Origin: Odontesthes bonariensis
Lineage: Eukaryota > Chordata > Actinopteri > Atheriniformes > Atherinopsidae
NCBI RefSeq assembly: GCF_027942865.1
Contig: NC_134510.1
Span: 27,583,209 to 27,647,208, forward strand
Length of the DNA: 64,000 bases
Reading direction: 5' to 3'
Shown here in pieces: positions 48,731-60,329 of the stretch. The position numbers and the translations under genes are program-made. Position 1 is the stretch's first letter, and the number at the start of each line of letters is the position of its first letter. The notes below the pieces were generated by a model that saw nothing but the letters and a program-made list of their open reading frames with translations, was not told the origin of the DNA and ran no database searches.

Positions 48731-51700
48731 TTCACCATTGATGGTTTTGATGGACATGAACTATGTGGTTTTATTAGCTTTTTTTCTTTTAGGTAAAACA
48801 AAATAAAAAATAAAAAAATAAAATCACTTCACTTTTGCAATGACAACAACCCTTCAGAGCCAGTGGCAGTTTGGTTTATCTGTGAAAGCACAGCCTTAAA
48901 GTTACCATTCACTACAACATTGACATTACTGACATTAAAACAGTCCCTAGCTGTAAAAACAAAAGAAAAGGAAAAAAAGAATGTGATTTGTCTGCTTCAC
49001 TTGATAAAAGTGAGAACACCCACAGCCCCAATGAGAATTTCCTGTGTGACATTTAGTGCTGTTGCAGTATAGCAAAAATGTTCATTCTGTTTCAGCACCA
49101 AAGCACAAGTATAATGTTGTGCTGAGCAAATTTACTGATATGACAACAAAGATATGAAGCTTCTTTCACAAATTCTGTATTTATGTCTGGAATAAACTTA
49201 ACATCATTGTTTTTAAATGCGGTACTAACTCACTAATAATCCTCCATTTACACCTGTGTTTTTTTTAAAGGGCCCTCTTCCAACAGACACAATCTGCTCT
49301 AACTGGTTAGCCGATGGTCAGAAATGGTTTTGGAGTGTATTACAGCTGTTAGCTGAGTAATGTTGAATAACACGAACGAGGTGTCGCAGACAGTTCAGGA
49401 GCTGAGTTTCGTGTAGGAGAGAAAAAAAATCCCTCGGCTCTGTAACCTTACAGACTCTTCCCCAAGCACAAATGACAGGAATTACTCTGAAGGAAAGGGA
49501 AAGTCCCCAAAAGCATAATATTCCCAATTTAGTTTTATTCCGGTCATAACTTACTCAGATTTGTATGCTGTATTTTAAATATTGAGAAGTTGTTTCTTAA
49601 CAAAGGAGCGATTTAAAGTCACTGTCCATGAGAACCATTAAAAGTAGTCTCTAGATTAAGAGAATGACATATAAACCATTAATTGTGCTATTTAAATGTA
49701 CAGGATCGTTTTTGAACATGTGCTTGAAATTCATGCCCAACAAACTCGCGTCCAGAAAATGTGGAGGGATTAGAGAGAAAGCCTGTTTGGTTTCACAACA
49801 CTCTCTTTTTTTCTATTGCTGTCCATTACTTATCAACTTGAGGGTTTTTTTCTTGGCTCATAACTGTACTCTTCAGCAGGCCCATCAGCACAGGTTTCAG
49901 GGTCATTTCTATAGCCCTTTTCACATGGTGATTTCTGTCAGATGATGCTGCGGCTGTGAAATGAGGATTTCATTAGAGCAGAACAACAGTCTTGAAATGC
50001 TTTCAGTGAACTCAAGTTGAAACAAAGTCTTAATCGGATGCTTTTGTGTCCCATTATGTGACACGTTTAGCTATCTTCCAAAAAGAAAAAAGGCAATGAG
50101 AGCAGCTTCATTAGGAATTCAGCTGTAATATTATACATTTACACTTTACTGTTTAAAAAAATAAAAAGATAGAAATATGGAGCATGTGAGGTGCTCCTAG
50201 GTCCCTTTGAGTGTAGCTGAGCACATGCATGCAGGAGTGATTCCATCCAGAGGTGCATTATCTGGGTGTTTTATTCCAGCTTCGAGAGCTTCAATTTTAC
50301 ACAATTTAATTTTAATATTCACATGCATTTTAAAAGTATGGTTTTAAACTAAATAACACAATCTTTTATTTTTTTCTAAAGTGCCCCGTAAACATGCTGA
50401 CTGTTCAACTCAATTAAATCAGTTGCAGCTGAGCTAACTGCGTTGCTGGATAGAGTAGTTCTAGTTCTAACACATACCAATTTGGCTCTGTGACTATAGT
50501 TCTGTTACTGGCTCAGTGGTGTATTCACAAGGTTTATTAACCTCAACCCTCCATTCATGTTCTACTTACACAGGAAACTGCGTGTAAGTGAAGCTCCGCT
50601 TATCATTCCCTCAAGTCCTGATTAGCATCTCTACCAAAGCTGCTTTCCACAGAACGCATCACACTCCCACAGCAATGCTTCATTGCGTGATAGGTTAGCA
50701 GTATCTGTTAGATCGCACTTTCATTCAGATTTAGAATTTGCTTCTTTAGTGTTTGCATCAGAGGAGAGTTGTTTTTCCCCCTCTTGATCTTTATTCTTTA
50801 GTTTGACAAACTCTAAACAGGTTGTCATGTACTTTACTCGATGGCTCCAGAGCTGCGATGTGAAATGTGGGATTTTAAATCAAACAGCTGTAGGCCTTGA
50901 TCAAAGAGATTCAGTAACTACTCTTGTCAGGTTTTAGATTGAGCAAGAATTATGATTTAAGCAAACAGAGTCTGTCTGATCGCAGTTTGGAATGCGTCAG
51001 CAGTGGATTTTAACTCTTCTGTTTGGTTTTCCTTAAGTCAGTGTGGTTAGACTTGAGTGTAAACTGGTGGGTGAAAATTACTGAAGAACCATTTAAAATC
51101 AAATCTGTAACAACAAGAGAAATGTGGAAAATGTTTCAGGGGTAAGAACATCTTTCTGAAGCCACCGTGTTCAAGATAGCAGACCTGTGAAACTAATGAC
51201 TTAAAAATGCAGTTTTTGTTCCTCTTTGAGGAAACCTCGTGTTACAAAGATCCTGAGAAATATACACAAACACACACATCCACCATGCTTTGTGTTACGG
51301 GTTTTACTGCGGTGGCGTTATCACACTTTTACTCTCTAATGTAACAGGCCAACAGTGTGTCGCCGAATGGCACAGTGGGGCCATCTGTTGGATACATTAT
51401 ATACAGGAATAGTAATTTGAAATAAAGTTCAATAGCTTTGGTAAACTATTTATTTACAACATTTCAGAAAGAACACCAAAAAGAAAACACAGAAAACACA
51501 TGTAACAAACCATAATCAAGCAAAACAGAAAAGTATTTACCAAAACAAAAAAACACATCACAAAACTATTTAGATGATTTTGTATGATTTAGTCGTTGTG
51601 TTTGGTTGTGGTTTGCGTTTCCATCTTTTTTTTGTCTTTTTAAGAGTTGACATTACAGTCTGACACATTGGTTTGATACAAGGTTTCAAAGTAGACTCAG

Positions 51701-52124
51701 AGAAATAGATCTTTGCATCCAACGTGAAGGAAAAAAAATTTTTAAACAAATAGTAAAAAAGAAAAAGATAAATAACCGAAACTATTCAAGTTCCCAAGAT
51801 AAATTCTAACGAGTCAAAGTAAATAAAAAATTGACATGGAAAAAAATCAAACTGATCTGTTCAGAGTTGTTGTTTGTGTACTTTCTTTATATCAGCTGTT
51901 GTAACACGGTTCGGGTTGCTACATCAACTCTCAACATGAACAACTTTTTGTAGCAAAATAAGGGGGAAAATTAGAAAGAAATCTCTAAAATCGACCCATC
52001 CTTTCAGAATAAGCCGTTATCAATATTTAACTTTAGTATGTGACAGACCTGCATTCCATGCACATATATGCTAATCTAATCCATGATTTGCTTGTGCTTT
52101 TCAAAACTTTATTTCAGCTCTTCA
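48731..52124. other. gene-free stretch, nothing recognised
   Basis: About 3.4 kb of AT-rich DNA. No exon, RNA gene or known repeat could be supported. Conserved regulatory sequence cannot be excluded by eye. Confidence 0.4.
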
Positions 52125-52472
52125 GTCCATCCATCCATTTTCTATACCCGCTGAATCCGTCGGTGGGGTCGGGGGGTGGCTGGAGCCTATCCCAGCAGTC
52201 ATAGGGTGAGAGGCGGGGTACACCCTGGACAGGCCGCCAGTCCATCACAGGGCCACACAGAGACAAACGAGACAAACAACCACACACACTCACTCCTGAG
52301 GACAATTTTAGAGACACCAATCAACCTAACATGCATGTCTTTGGACAGTGGGAGGAAGCCGGAGTACCTGGAGAGAACCCACACATACACGGGGAGAACA
52401 TGCAAACCCCACACAGAAAGGCCCCACCAGGGAGTTGAACCTGGAACCCCACCACACCACCGTGCAGCCCCC
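52125..52472. repeat. widespread teleost interspersed repeat (TCCATCCATCCATTTTC type)
   Basis: It starts with the CCATCCATCCATTTTCTATA run and continues GGCTGGAGCCTATCCCAGCA, GGGGTACACCCTGGACAGG, GCATGTCTTTGGACAGTGGG and GGGGAGAACATGCAAACCCC. This text occurs in thousands of copies in fish genomes and is often treated as an RTE-related or SINE-like repeat. The class is from memory. Confidence 0.8.
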
Positions 52473-52834
52473 AGCTCTTCAGTCATATTCTGCAATTCTG
52501 CATTTTCCATCTTTATCAGCTCACCCTTAATCAATAAATATTGTAGAGGACCAATGCTCTGCAACAACACACATCCATGCTGCAGTCTGAAAACAAGCTG
52601 TATATATGCAAGAAAAATCTTTAAAACTTTTTGATATATTGCTATGTTGATATAACTTAATATATTGGGAATGTTTGCAGTGCATCTAAATATATTACAT
52701 TTCTTACTCGTATGTTCTTAATTTGTTTTGTTGTCTTGTTAGGTGTCTGATACCTTAGTGCATTTGATCGTCATAATTTCAACATGAGTGCGTTAGCATC
52801 TTTAAAGGCCTCAACTGGCTTGACCTCTCCTTAT

Positions 52835-52976
52835 GGAAGTTTTTCTGTGCCATCAGAGTTTGAATACGAATTTCTAATATCGAATTTTTACAGCATCAAA
52901 ATCAGACTCTGAATTTAAAAAACCAACAGTGGAAAAAAAATCAACTTAAAAAAATTCAGTGGAAAAAGAACCAGAC
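52835..52976. repeat. solo arm of the fold-back MITE
   Basis: It matches the left arm of the element at 53099 (GGAAGTTTTTCTGTGCCATC through GAAAAAGAACCAGAC), in the same orientation, and stops there. The rest of the element is absent. Confidence 0.85.
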
Positions 52977-53098
52977 TACCTAGTGTTGGAAACTTCCTGC
53001 GTAATGAGAGCCGCCCACTGACTCTATGCCTCTTCTCTCAGTGTGGTTATAAGATGCTGGATGCTTCCCTCCTGTGGTGAAAATGTCTGGAAGTTTTT

Positions 53099-53666
53099 CT
53101 GTGCCATCAGAGTTTGAATACGAATTTGTAATATCGAATTTTTACAGCATCAAAATCAGACTTTGAATTTGAAAAACTAACAGTGGAAAAAGAAAATTCA
53201 GTGGAAGAAAATTCAACTTAAAAAAATTCAGTGGAAAAAGAACCAGACGCAACGTCCGGGTAAACAGGGAGAAGCAATCGATCCCTGTCTCAATTAATCA
53301 GATCAGCTCAATGGATATTCAGTAATATCTATTACTCAATTTTACTAACACAAATGGCAAATAAAGTAAACTCACTCACCGAAGCACCATCACCAGCGTT
53401 GGTGGACATGGCTGATCTGTCCAATGGAGTGTAACCTGATTGGCTGCCGTTGGATGAATTGAGACAGGGATCGATTGGTTCTCCCTGTTTACCCGGATGT
53501 TGAGTCTGGTTCTTTTTCCACTGAATTTTTTTAAGTTGAATTTTTTTCCACTGATTTTTTTTTTCTTTACACTGTTGGTTTTTCAAATTCAGAGTCTGAT
53601 TTTGATGCTGTAAAAATTCGATATTACAAATTCGCATTCAAACTCTGATGGCACAGAAAAACTTCC
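53099..53666. mobile_element. fold-back MITE with about 200 bp inverted arms
   Basis: The left arm is 53099-53295, the right arm 53457-53666 and the spacer 161 bp. The ends are GGAAGTTTTTCTGTGCC and its reverse complement. It has no coding capacity. The superfamily is unknown. No clear target duplication is seen (TCT before, ATA after). Confidence 0.85.
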
Positions 53667-54410
53667 ATACCTCCTGTTTCAACTTATTTATGCTCTGACA
53701 TCTGCCATTTGGAATGAAAGACGATTAAAAAATAAATGCGCCCTTCTCTGCTGCAAGAGGGGAAGGATAACGCATATCTGATATCGCTCAGTGCTATAAC
53801 AGCTGTTGCATTATCTAAGAGTTGCAGGAATATAACTTTGGTGAAGGCTAACGTTCATGCACAGACAAAAACTAACCCCCAGAACCTGGATTAAAAAAAT
53901 TACACGAGAAACGTATGAAAACAGACATATGGAATAGTTACAGTGCGTGAGGTTAGGAAAAATAGAATAACATATGAGTTTGCTGGAATAAAGTAATACT
54001 ACAGAGCGGCGAGTGAATAACGATAAATGGAATCATAATAATTCTCATTATGGGAGGGGCCAAATCCCCACGTTTTAGTAAATATATGTGAATACATCAT
54101 TACAACTATTGGTCTATAATAATTTCTGTTCCAACATCCGGATCCATTAGAGGGCAGTGTTGTAGAAAGTCACAGAAGTTTTTCGCCTGTCAGAAACGCG
54201 GAAAAGGTCTCTGTTGAAGGAGGCGAAACTTGCTGTGCTGTACTTTCTGTCCGTCCTGTCAGTAATTACTTGGCTGGCTTTAAGTGGAGGCAACTGTCTA
54301 TTCTATCTTTCTATTGCAGACAAGTGAGCGTGTCTGCGTGTAATCTTTTCGAGTCGCGGTGTCAAAACGAAAGTAAAGTGCGGAGGGCCCCTGGAACCGT
54401 GGCGCAAAAT
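53667..54410 (+). promoter_or_regulatory. upstream region and leader of the TRIM gene
   Basis: AT-rich to about 54150, then GC-richer towards the gene. An acceptor (TTTCTATTGCAG) ends at 54319, so 54320-54410 is probably the end of a spliced 5' UTR. No TATA box was identified with confidence. Confidence 0.4.
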
Positions 54411-57400
54411 ATGGACGAAGACATGTCCGACGAGCCTCTTCCCTACCAGCAGGACCTGACCTGCCCGGTGTGTCAGGGCATCTTCCAGGACCCCATGCTG
54501 CTGCCGTGCACACACAGCTTCTGTCGGGAGTGCCTGCAGAAAAGTTGGCAGGTGAACCGAAAGTGTCCTGTGTGCAGAAAGGAGTTTGAGGAAGTGCAGG
54601 CCATCCCCAACCGTGCGCTCAAAGACACCGCCGAGAGCTTCCTGAAGCAGTCAAACAGGAGGACGAAGCAGTACCCGCCCAGCGAGGAAGTTTGCAACCT
54701 GCACCTGAAGCCGCTGGAGCTGTTCTGCGAGAAGGACGAAGAGCCCGTCTGCGTGGACTGTGTCACGCTCCACAGTATGCACAGGCTGTTCCCGTTAAAA
54801 GAAGCCGCGCCCATGTGTAAGGTAAAGCATCCTGGCCGCGTTTTCCACCGGGTCTTATTCCCGCGAACAACTTTATTTCAACGGTTTGACTGAAAGAAAG
54901 TAACTGAAATATTTAACCGTGAGACCCACGCACACCCAGGCTTCTCTTTTTTGATTGCTAAACAGTTCAACGGCACCAGAAACTAACGCCTTTCTGTCAG
55001 TCTGTGGAGTGCTCTCCCTGACCATAAGGGCACCACAGACTGTGGATTCTTTTAAAAAAAGGCCTGAAAACTCACCTTTTTAGAAAAGCCTTTAGTTTGC
55101 CTGAAAAATGTAAATTATTTTACTGTTTTTTTTTTTTTTAAATGCTAGTTTTAAAATGTAGCACTTTGAGGTCATTAAATTGATGTAAAGTGCTTTATAA
55201 ATAAAATATATTATTATTATTATTATTTCAGGACTTTTGGACTCAGTTCCTCTGCTTGCGTTCACAAGTTCTATTGCCGCTCAGCAACCAACATAGGTTT
55301 GCCTGTAGATTTAAATTCATCGTTCCAAACAGCATGCTTCTGATATTACAGTGTCATCTCACCTTTTTGTTTTTCTTGGCCCACTTTCCCCATTTCTCAC
55401 TGCTTCATTACCCCTCACTCCCACACATCATTGTATCCGTCCATCAGAGGCTGCAGTGAATAGACGGTGTTATGGTTGCTGTAATCTGTCCCTGAGCAAA
55501 ACAAAGTCAGTTACTCCAAGATAACCTTTCCAATGTGGATACATACTTGGGTATTACTGGCACAGCAGTGGTCATAAGCCTAAAGCATTTTTCTCTGTTC
55601 TTTTGTTGGTGCTTTTGCAGAAGGAGCTTGGCTACAAAGTCCAGATTCTTGAGAAGAAAGTGAAAGAATACACAAAAATTAGTCTGAAATTCAACAGCAC
55701 AGTCGAATATGTCAAGGTAAGGTTACAGTCCAGTCTCGTGGTATTCATGTTCCATTTCTCTTAGTGTGATCACTAACGCGTCATTCGTTAGTGTTCAGAA
55801 ATGAAAGTTTATTTCAAAGATGAAATTGGAGAACATGGAGAGTTTTTTTTTTTTTTTTTTTCTCCTTTAAGGCTGAGTTATACTTCTTTTAACTGCGCTT
55901 GCGTCTTGCGCGTATGTTAATGGCTCGAGACGTTTATACTTCATTTAGCTTTGCCGGCGCTTGCGTGTGCTGCGTGGCGATTCACCGCCAGGACAGCCCG
56001 GAAGATCAACACGCCGCCGGATGTGATTTTTTTATTTTTATTTTTTATTTTTTTTTAATTGAACGTTTATTACAGATAGTATTTTCATAGAATGAATAAC
56101 TGTATATCTGTACATGTGCAGATAGGGCTGGGAGATAAAACGAGAACGATAGCTATCGATTAATAACTTTTCCTTGATAGAGATATGAAACATGGTCAAT
56201 ATACTTTTCCATAGATTCCATTCGTCCATCTTTTGACAGACAACACGAACAGCCAATGAGAACGAGAGTTGCGCCGCGCTGAACCAATCACGTGGCTGGA
56301 ATAGGGCCATGCTAGCAGCTAGCCGGCTGGACTAGATAGTGGCTTGTGCTCGTGTCCAGAGTGGCTACTCTATAGCTCTGCTCGTGTCTTGCGTCTTGTC
56401 TTGCGTGAAGTTTAGAAAATTGAGGTGACACACGCAAGCACGCAAGGGGGGGCTTGCAACCGCGCAAGGGCTTGCGTTGCGTCTTGCGTTGCGTCTTGCG
56501 TTGCGTCTTGCGTTACCGACTATAAACCAGGCTTAAAGGCTGAGTTATACTTCTTTTAACTGCCCTTGCGCTTGCGTCTTGCGCGTATGTTAATGGCTCG
56601 AGACGTTTATACTTCATTTTGCTTTGCCGGCGCTTGCGTGTGCTGCGTGGCGATTCACCGCCAGGACAGTAGGTGGAGTAGCAGGTTTTTTCAATGACAA
56701 GCCTACTATGATGAAAGGAAATTCACCGCCAGGACCTCTTCGAGTGGATTCATGCTTCTTCTTCTTGTAAATAGCCGGTATTTTGTCAGATTTTCAACAC
56801 TTTGGGGGTCTAAACGACTACTTTCTCGCCTGAAAATGTTTCAAATGTTGCTAAAGTTATATATTTACAGAGTTTATAGCTTAAGGGAAATCAGCTTTTC
56901 AGGCCGGCTGATTTCGGCTCGGGCAGGAGTGAAGTGCACTGTGTGTAAACGCTCTGCATGCTGTCTGATCGATCAAGTAGTAGGCGGTTTCGAAAACAGC
57001 CAGTGGCTTGCGCTTGCGTCTTGCGTCTTGCGTGAAGTTTAGAAAATTGAGGTGACACACGCAAGCACGCAAGGGGGGGCTTGCAACCGCGCAAGGGCTT
57101 GCGTTGCGGCTTGCGTCTTGCGTTGCGTCTTGCGTTACCGACTATAAACCAGGCTTTACTCAATGAAAGTGTGGGATGGTTCATACATGTTATGAAGCAA
57201 CAAGACGCTGTGTGTGCACTGCATTAACTTTCTTCTCCGCAGTATCAGGCCGGGCAAGCAGAGAAGCAGATCAAGGCAGAGTTTGAGAGGCTCCGCCAGT
57301 ATCTTGTCAGAGAAGAAGTTAAGCGTCTGAAAGCACTGGCCAATGAGGAGGAGGAGAAGATTGCAGATATACAGGAGCTGATTGCAAAAACGGACAAAGA

Positions 57401-58625
57401 CATCGTTGACCTGAATGAGCTCATTGATTCTCTTAAAAAAGAGATGGGCAATGAGGATCTGCCTCTTTTGCGGGTAAGAAAGGGGCCTCGACCTAACCTT
57501 GTTTCATGTCTAATTTTTTTTTAATGTGTGTTAGACTCATTTAATCTAACTCTTTTTTTGTGTGTGTGTGTGTTGTAGAATTTCCAGAAATTAAAGAGAA
57601 GGTAAGTCATGGCAACCAGAAGAAATATCTCAAGAATCAATGAGTGCAATTTATCATACATTTATCAAATGCCTGCATGATTATTCAGTATTGTAATTAA
57701 AAACATGTCCGCAAATGCTCCTCAAAAGGATCCACCTAACCATGTTCCTGTTGCATTTAGCTGATTTCTACCCCTTTCTGCTGTAGAGCCCAGTGGACCA
57801 ATGAGGAGCCTTGCCTTCCTTACTGCGAACCCCTTTTGGTCATGAGCAGACATGTTGGTGGTTTGAGCTTCAACATATGGAAAAACATGCAGGCCGTTGT
57901 CAATTATTGTGAGTGAATCGCACTGTGAGAGTTTATAACAAAAGAAACGGTTTACGGCAATAAGGGACAAAATATGAGCATTTTGCTGCTTTGGTCTGCA
58001 AACACAGCACTTTAAAAGACTACCATGATGTGAATGTAATGTTTCCCAGAAGCAATGCGTCACCATGGGGTGTCATTCTGTGCGTGCAGATCCAGTTGTG
58101 TTGGACCCGAACTCGGCTTCCCCGTGGCTCTCCTTGAATGAGGACCTCACCAGTATGAAAGAGAGCGCGGAGCGGCTGACCGTCCCCGACAACAACATGC
58201 GCTTCGATCCCTGCGTCTTTGTCCTGGGTACTGATGGTTACGATTCCGGTAAACACAAATGGGACGTCATTGTCAGTGACAACCCCAAATGGATTGTGGG
58301 AGTTTGCAATGACTCAGTGATCCGAAAGAAGAGGTTCACGGTCTCACCTGCTCGTGGTGTGTGGGCCATAGGTCTGAGCAAAGGGGTGTACATGGTCCAT
58401 ACAAAGGAACGTACCGAGCTGCAGGTCCAGCAGCGTCCTGAAAGGATTCGAATCAAGCTAAATATAGAGAAGGGAGAGGTTTCTTTTTGGGATGGGGGGA
58501 GAGCAAAGCACTTGGTCACTCTTACTCACAAGTTTGAGGAAAAGGTGTTTCCAATTTTTGGCCCGGGGCTCCATACTACTCCTATGGCTCTGGTTCCTGG
58601 AAAAATAGCTGTACACACTTCATAA
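54411..58625 (+). CDS. TRIM35-like E3 ubiquitin ligase (RING, B-box, coiled coil, B30.2)
   Basis: Six coding exons, 54411-54821, 55621-55716, 57243-57473, 57579-57601, 57787-57908 and 58090-58625, have GT-AG borders and join in frame to 472 residues. The layout (96, 231 and 23 base middle exons) is the classic TRIM gene structure. The RING finger runs from CPVCQGIF to CPVCRKEF with all C3HC4 ligands. The B-box 2 follows (CNLHLKPLELFCEKDEEPVC). The coiled coil spans about residues 140-245. The PRY-SPRY domain begins LDPNSASPWLSLNEDLTSM, contains GKHKWDVIV and VSFWDGG, and ends near FPIFGPG. It resembles fish TRIM35 and zinc-binding protein A33-like ligases, some of which control interferon signalling. 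The start follows an acceptor at 54319, so a leader exon is likely. The exact ortholog is uncertain. Confidence 0.9.
54960..55226 (+). mobile_element. LINE 3' end in TRIM intron 1
   Basis: Remains of an ORF2 C-terminus (GALPDHKG-like, TVDSFKKRPENSPF-like) are followed by GCACTTTGAGGTCATT, GTGCTTTATAAATAAAATA and a (TTA)n tail. It is in the sense direction relative to the TRIM gene. Confidence 0.7.
55871..56532. mobile_element. TTAA-flanked MITE, copy A (with nested insertion), TRIM intron 2
   Basis: It starts GGCTGAGTTATACTTC and ends GACTATAAACCAGGC, with TTAA on both sides (55867-55870 and 56533-56536), as for piggyBac or Kolobok targets. Both ends carry CTTGCGT repeats. The middle differs from copy B and includes GGGCTGGGAGATAAAACGAG, text of another fish MITE, so it is probably nested. 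Confidence 0.75.
56537..57154. mobile_element. TTAA-flanked MITE, copy B, TRIM intron 2
   Basis: The same ends as copy A, directly abutting it across one shared TTAA. On the right the flank is TTTA. It has its own unique middle (about 56670-57000) and no coding capacity. Confidence 0.75.
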
Positions 58626-58701
58626 AAGCTCCTGATATTACAAAGAGACGAGGATTGACTTAAGATTTGAAGATTAAAAATGAGATGTCAAAATTTTTTT
58701 G

Positions 58702-58707
58702 AATAAA
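58702..58707 (+). terminator. poly(A) signal of the TRIM gene
   Basis: AATAAA about 77 bases after the TRIM stop codon, the first canonical signal downstream. Confidence 0.55.
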
Positions 58708-60329
58708 AAGCTTTTTAAAGGCAAGATTGGCTCAACAACACTTAAACAAACATGGAGAACAATCACTAAAAGATCCAAATCTGCTAATGAGTATAGACAG
58801 AACATCAGGATAGACATGAAAATCCTGGAGATGACTTGAGGGTTGATGTTAGAAGTTCATGTAATCGTAACACTATGTCAGGATTGTGACTTGGAGTGTA
58901 ATGCTTTAATCTGACTTTAAAACATGCAGCCAATGAAGTCGGCCAACATGAAGCATACTTTCTTGGAGTTTCATGAATACTAATGCTGTGTAGTTGTAAC
59001 TGCAGACACTGAGATGTGTTCAAAGTATGACACTGCCTCAGGGTCAGCAGGAGACCATGAGGACCAGTGTATGCCTTTGCTAAAGGAAACTGAATTGACC
59101 AAACTTTTCTCACTTTATTATGCGGAGACAATGAAAATATGCAATGTTGTTGCACCAAAATAACTGTTGGAATGCCACTGCTGGTGGCAGGTAGTGATAC
59201 AGATTGAAGGGATGATTAACTTTGTGATTATACTATACAAAAAAAAAAAAAAAAAAAAAAAGCTGACATCCAGCTCTTAAAATAATGAGAGATTTGAACC
59301 AAGAACGTTCAGTACGACCTTAATTGAAAGTGCATGCCTTAATGCTTTTTGAATGTCACGGAGGTGGGGATTTTTGGATATTTGGGCTTTTTTTTTTTTT
59401 TGTCTTAGAGAAATTGGATAGTGAAATGTCATTATGCTTGAAAGAAATGCATTTTAGTCAAATGTTTTATTATCTTAATACAATTTTGTTATTTCCCATC
59501 AAAAACCGTGATCTATTATGCCAAGTGAATCTGTTTTTGGCTTGTAGATAAGGCTAACAGCTTTGCATTTTTTAATTTTTAATTTTTAGAACACAGCTGC
59601 TCTGATTGTAGGGTGTACTACAACTGCTATAAATGTGTTTATTTAGAAAACGTCTCTTGAATAAAAGGGTGTAAAATCAAATGGGTTTGGTGTCGTGCTT
59701 AAATATCACTTAAACTATTCCAATATCATTACATTTCTGGAAATGCTGCACTTGGAACTCAAGATTCCAAATTCCAAATTCCAAATCTTCTTCGGGATTT
59801 GAGTCCCGGTGAGGTTGCTGTCCAGATGTTTTTCTGTGGTTGTTCTCCATCTCCACTGGGTGGCAGTGGTGGTACAGGCCACTCCGGGCTCTGTCTTTTG
59901 TGTTGGCAACCACTGGCTACTGCTTGCCAGCCATAAACACCAAAACAACGTCCGTGACATGGACTCCAGGAGAAGCATCGATGCTGTCGAGGTGTACTGT
60001 TGCAGGCTGGAGGCTTTCCCTGCGTGTATTCTGTCAGGGTTATAGAAACATAATTGCATAATTACTTCGTAAACAACCACTCCGAGTAATGATTTACCAT
60101 GATATCCCGCAACTAATGACGATTGCGCATCTGGATTTGGCTGAGACGCCAGCTAGCGATCGAGCTAGCAGAGCACCGTGTTGCAGCCCCAGTAGTTGTG
60201 CTCTGCAGTGAATTACCTACAATAGCTGCTAGCTGGTTTAGCTAGCTGTCAGTTTTTACCTCTCTTCAGAAGATACGGTTGTCCTTGCAGTCACTAACCT
60301 TAAAAGATCCACCGAAAATGTAAATTACC
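58708..60329. other. intergenic DNA and megf8 promoter side
   Basis: It includes a poly(A) run at about 59240-59262, three tandem ATTCCAA units near 59764-59786, and GC-richer sequence from about 60120 that should hold the megf8 promoter and leader. No coding exon is supported. Confidence 0.4.
60318..60323 (+). promoter_or_regulatory. start-stop element (ATG TAA) before the megf8 start
   Basis: ATGTAA lies six bases before the megf8 ATG at 60330. It is a minimal upstream ORF of one codon. Such elements are known to stall ribosomes and reduce or time initiation downstream. Its use depends on the unknown transcription start. Confidence 0.5.

Noticed and set aside
52176-52634. 152-residue frame
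   Set aside because: It lies within a high-copy interspersed repeat, with no protein family.
54473-54814. 113-residue minus-strand frame
   Set aside because: Antisense shadow of the TRIM RING exon.
59715-60080. Pair of opposite open frames upstream of megf8
   Set aside because: No conserved residues, no splice context, and simple ATTCCAA repeats at one end.
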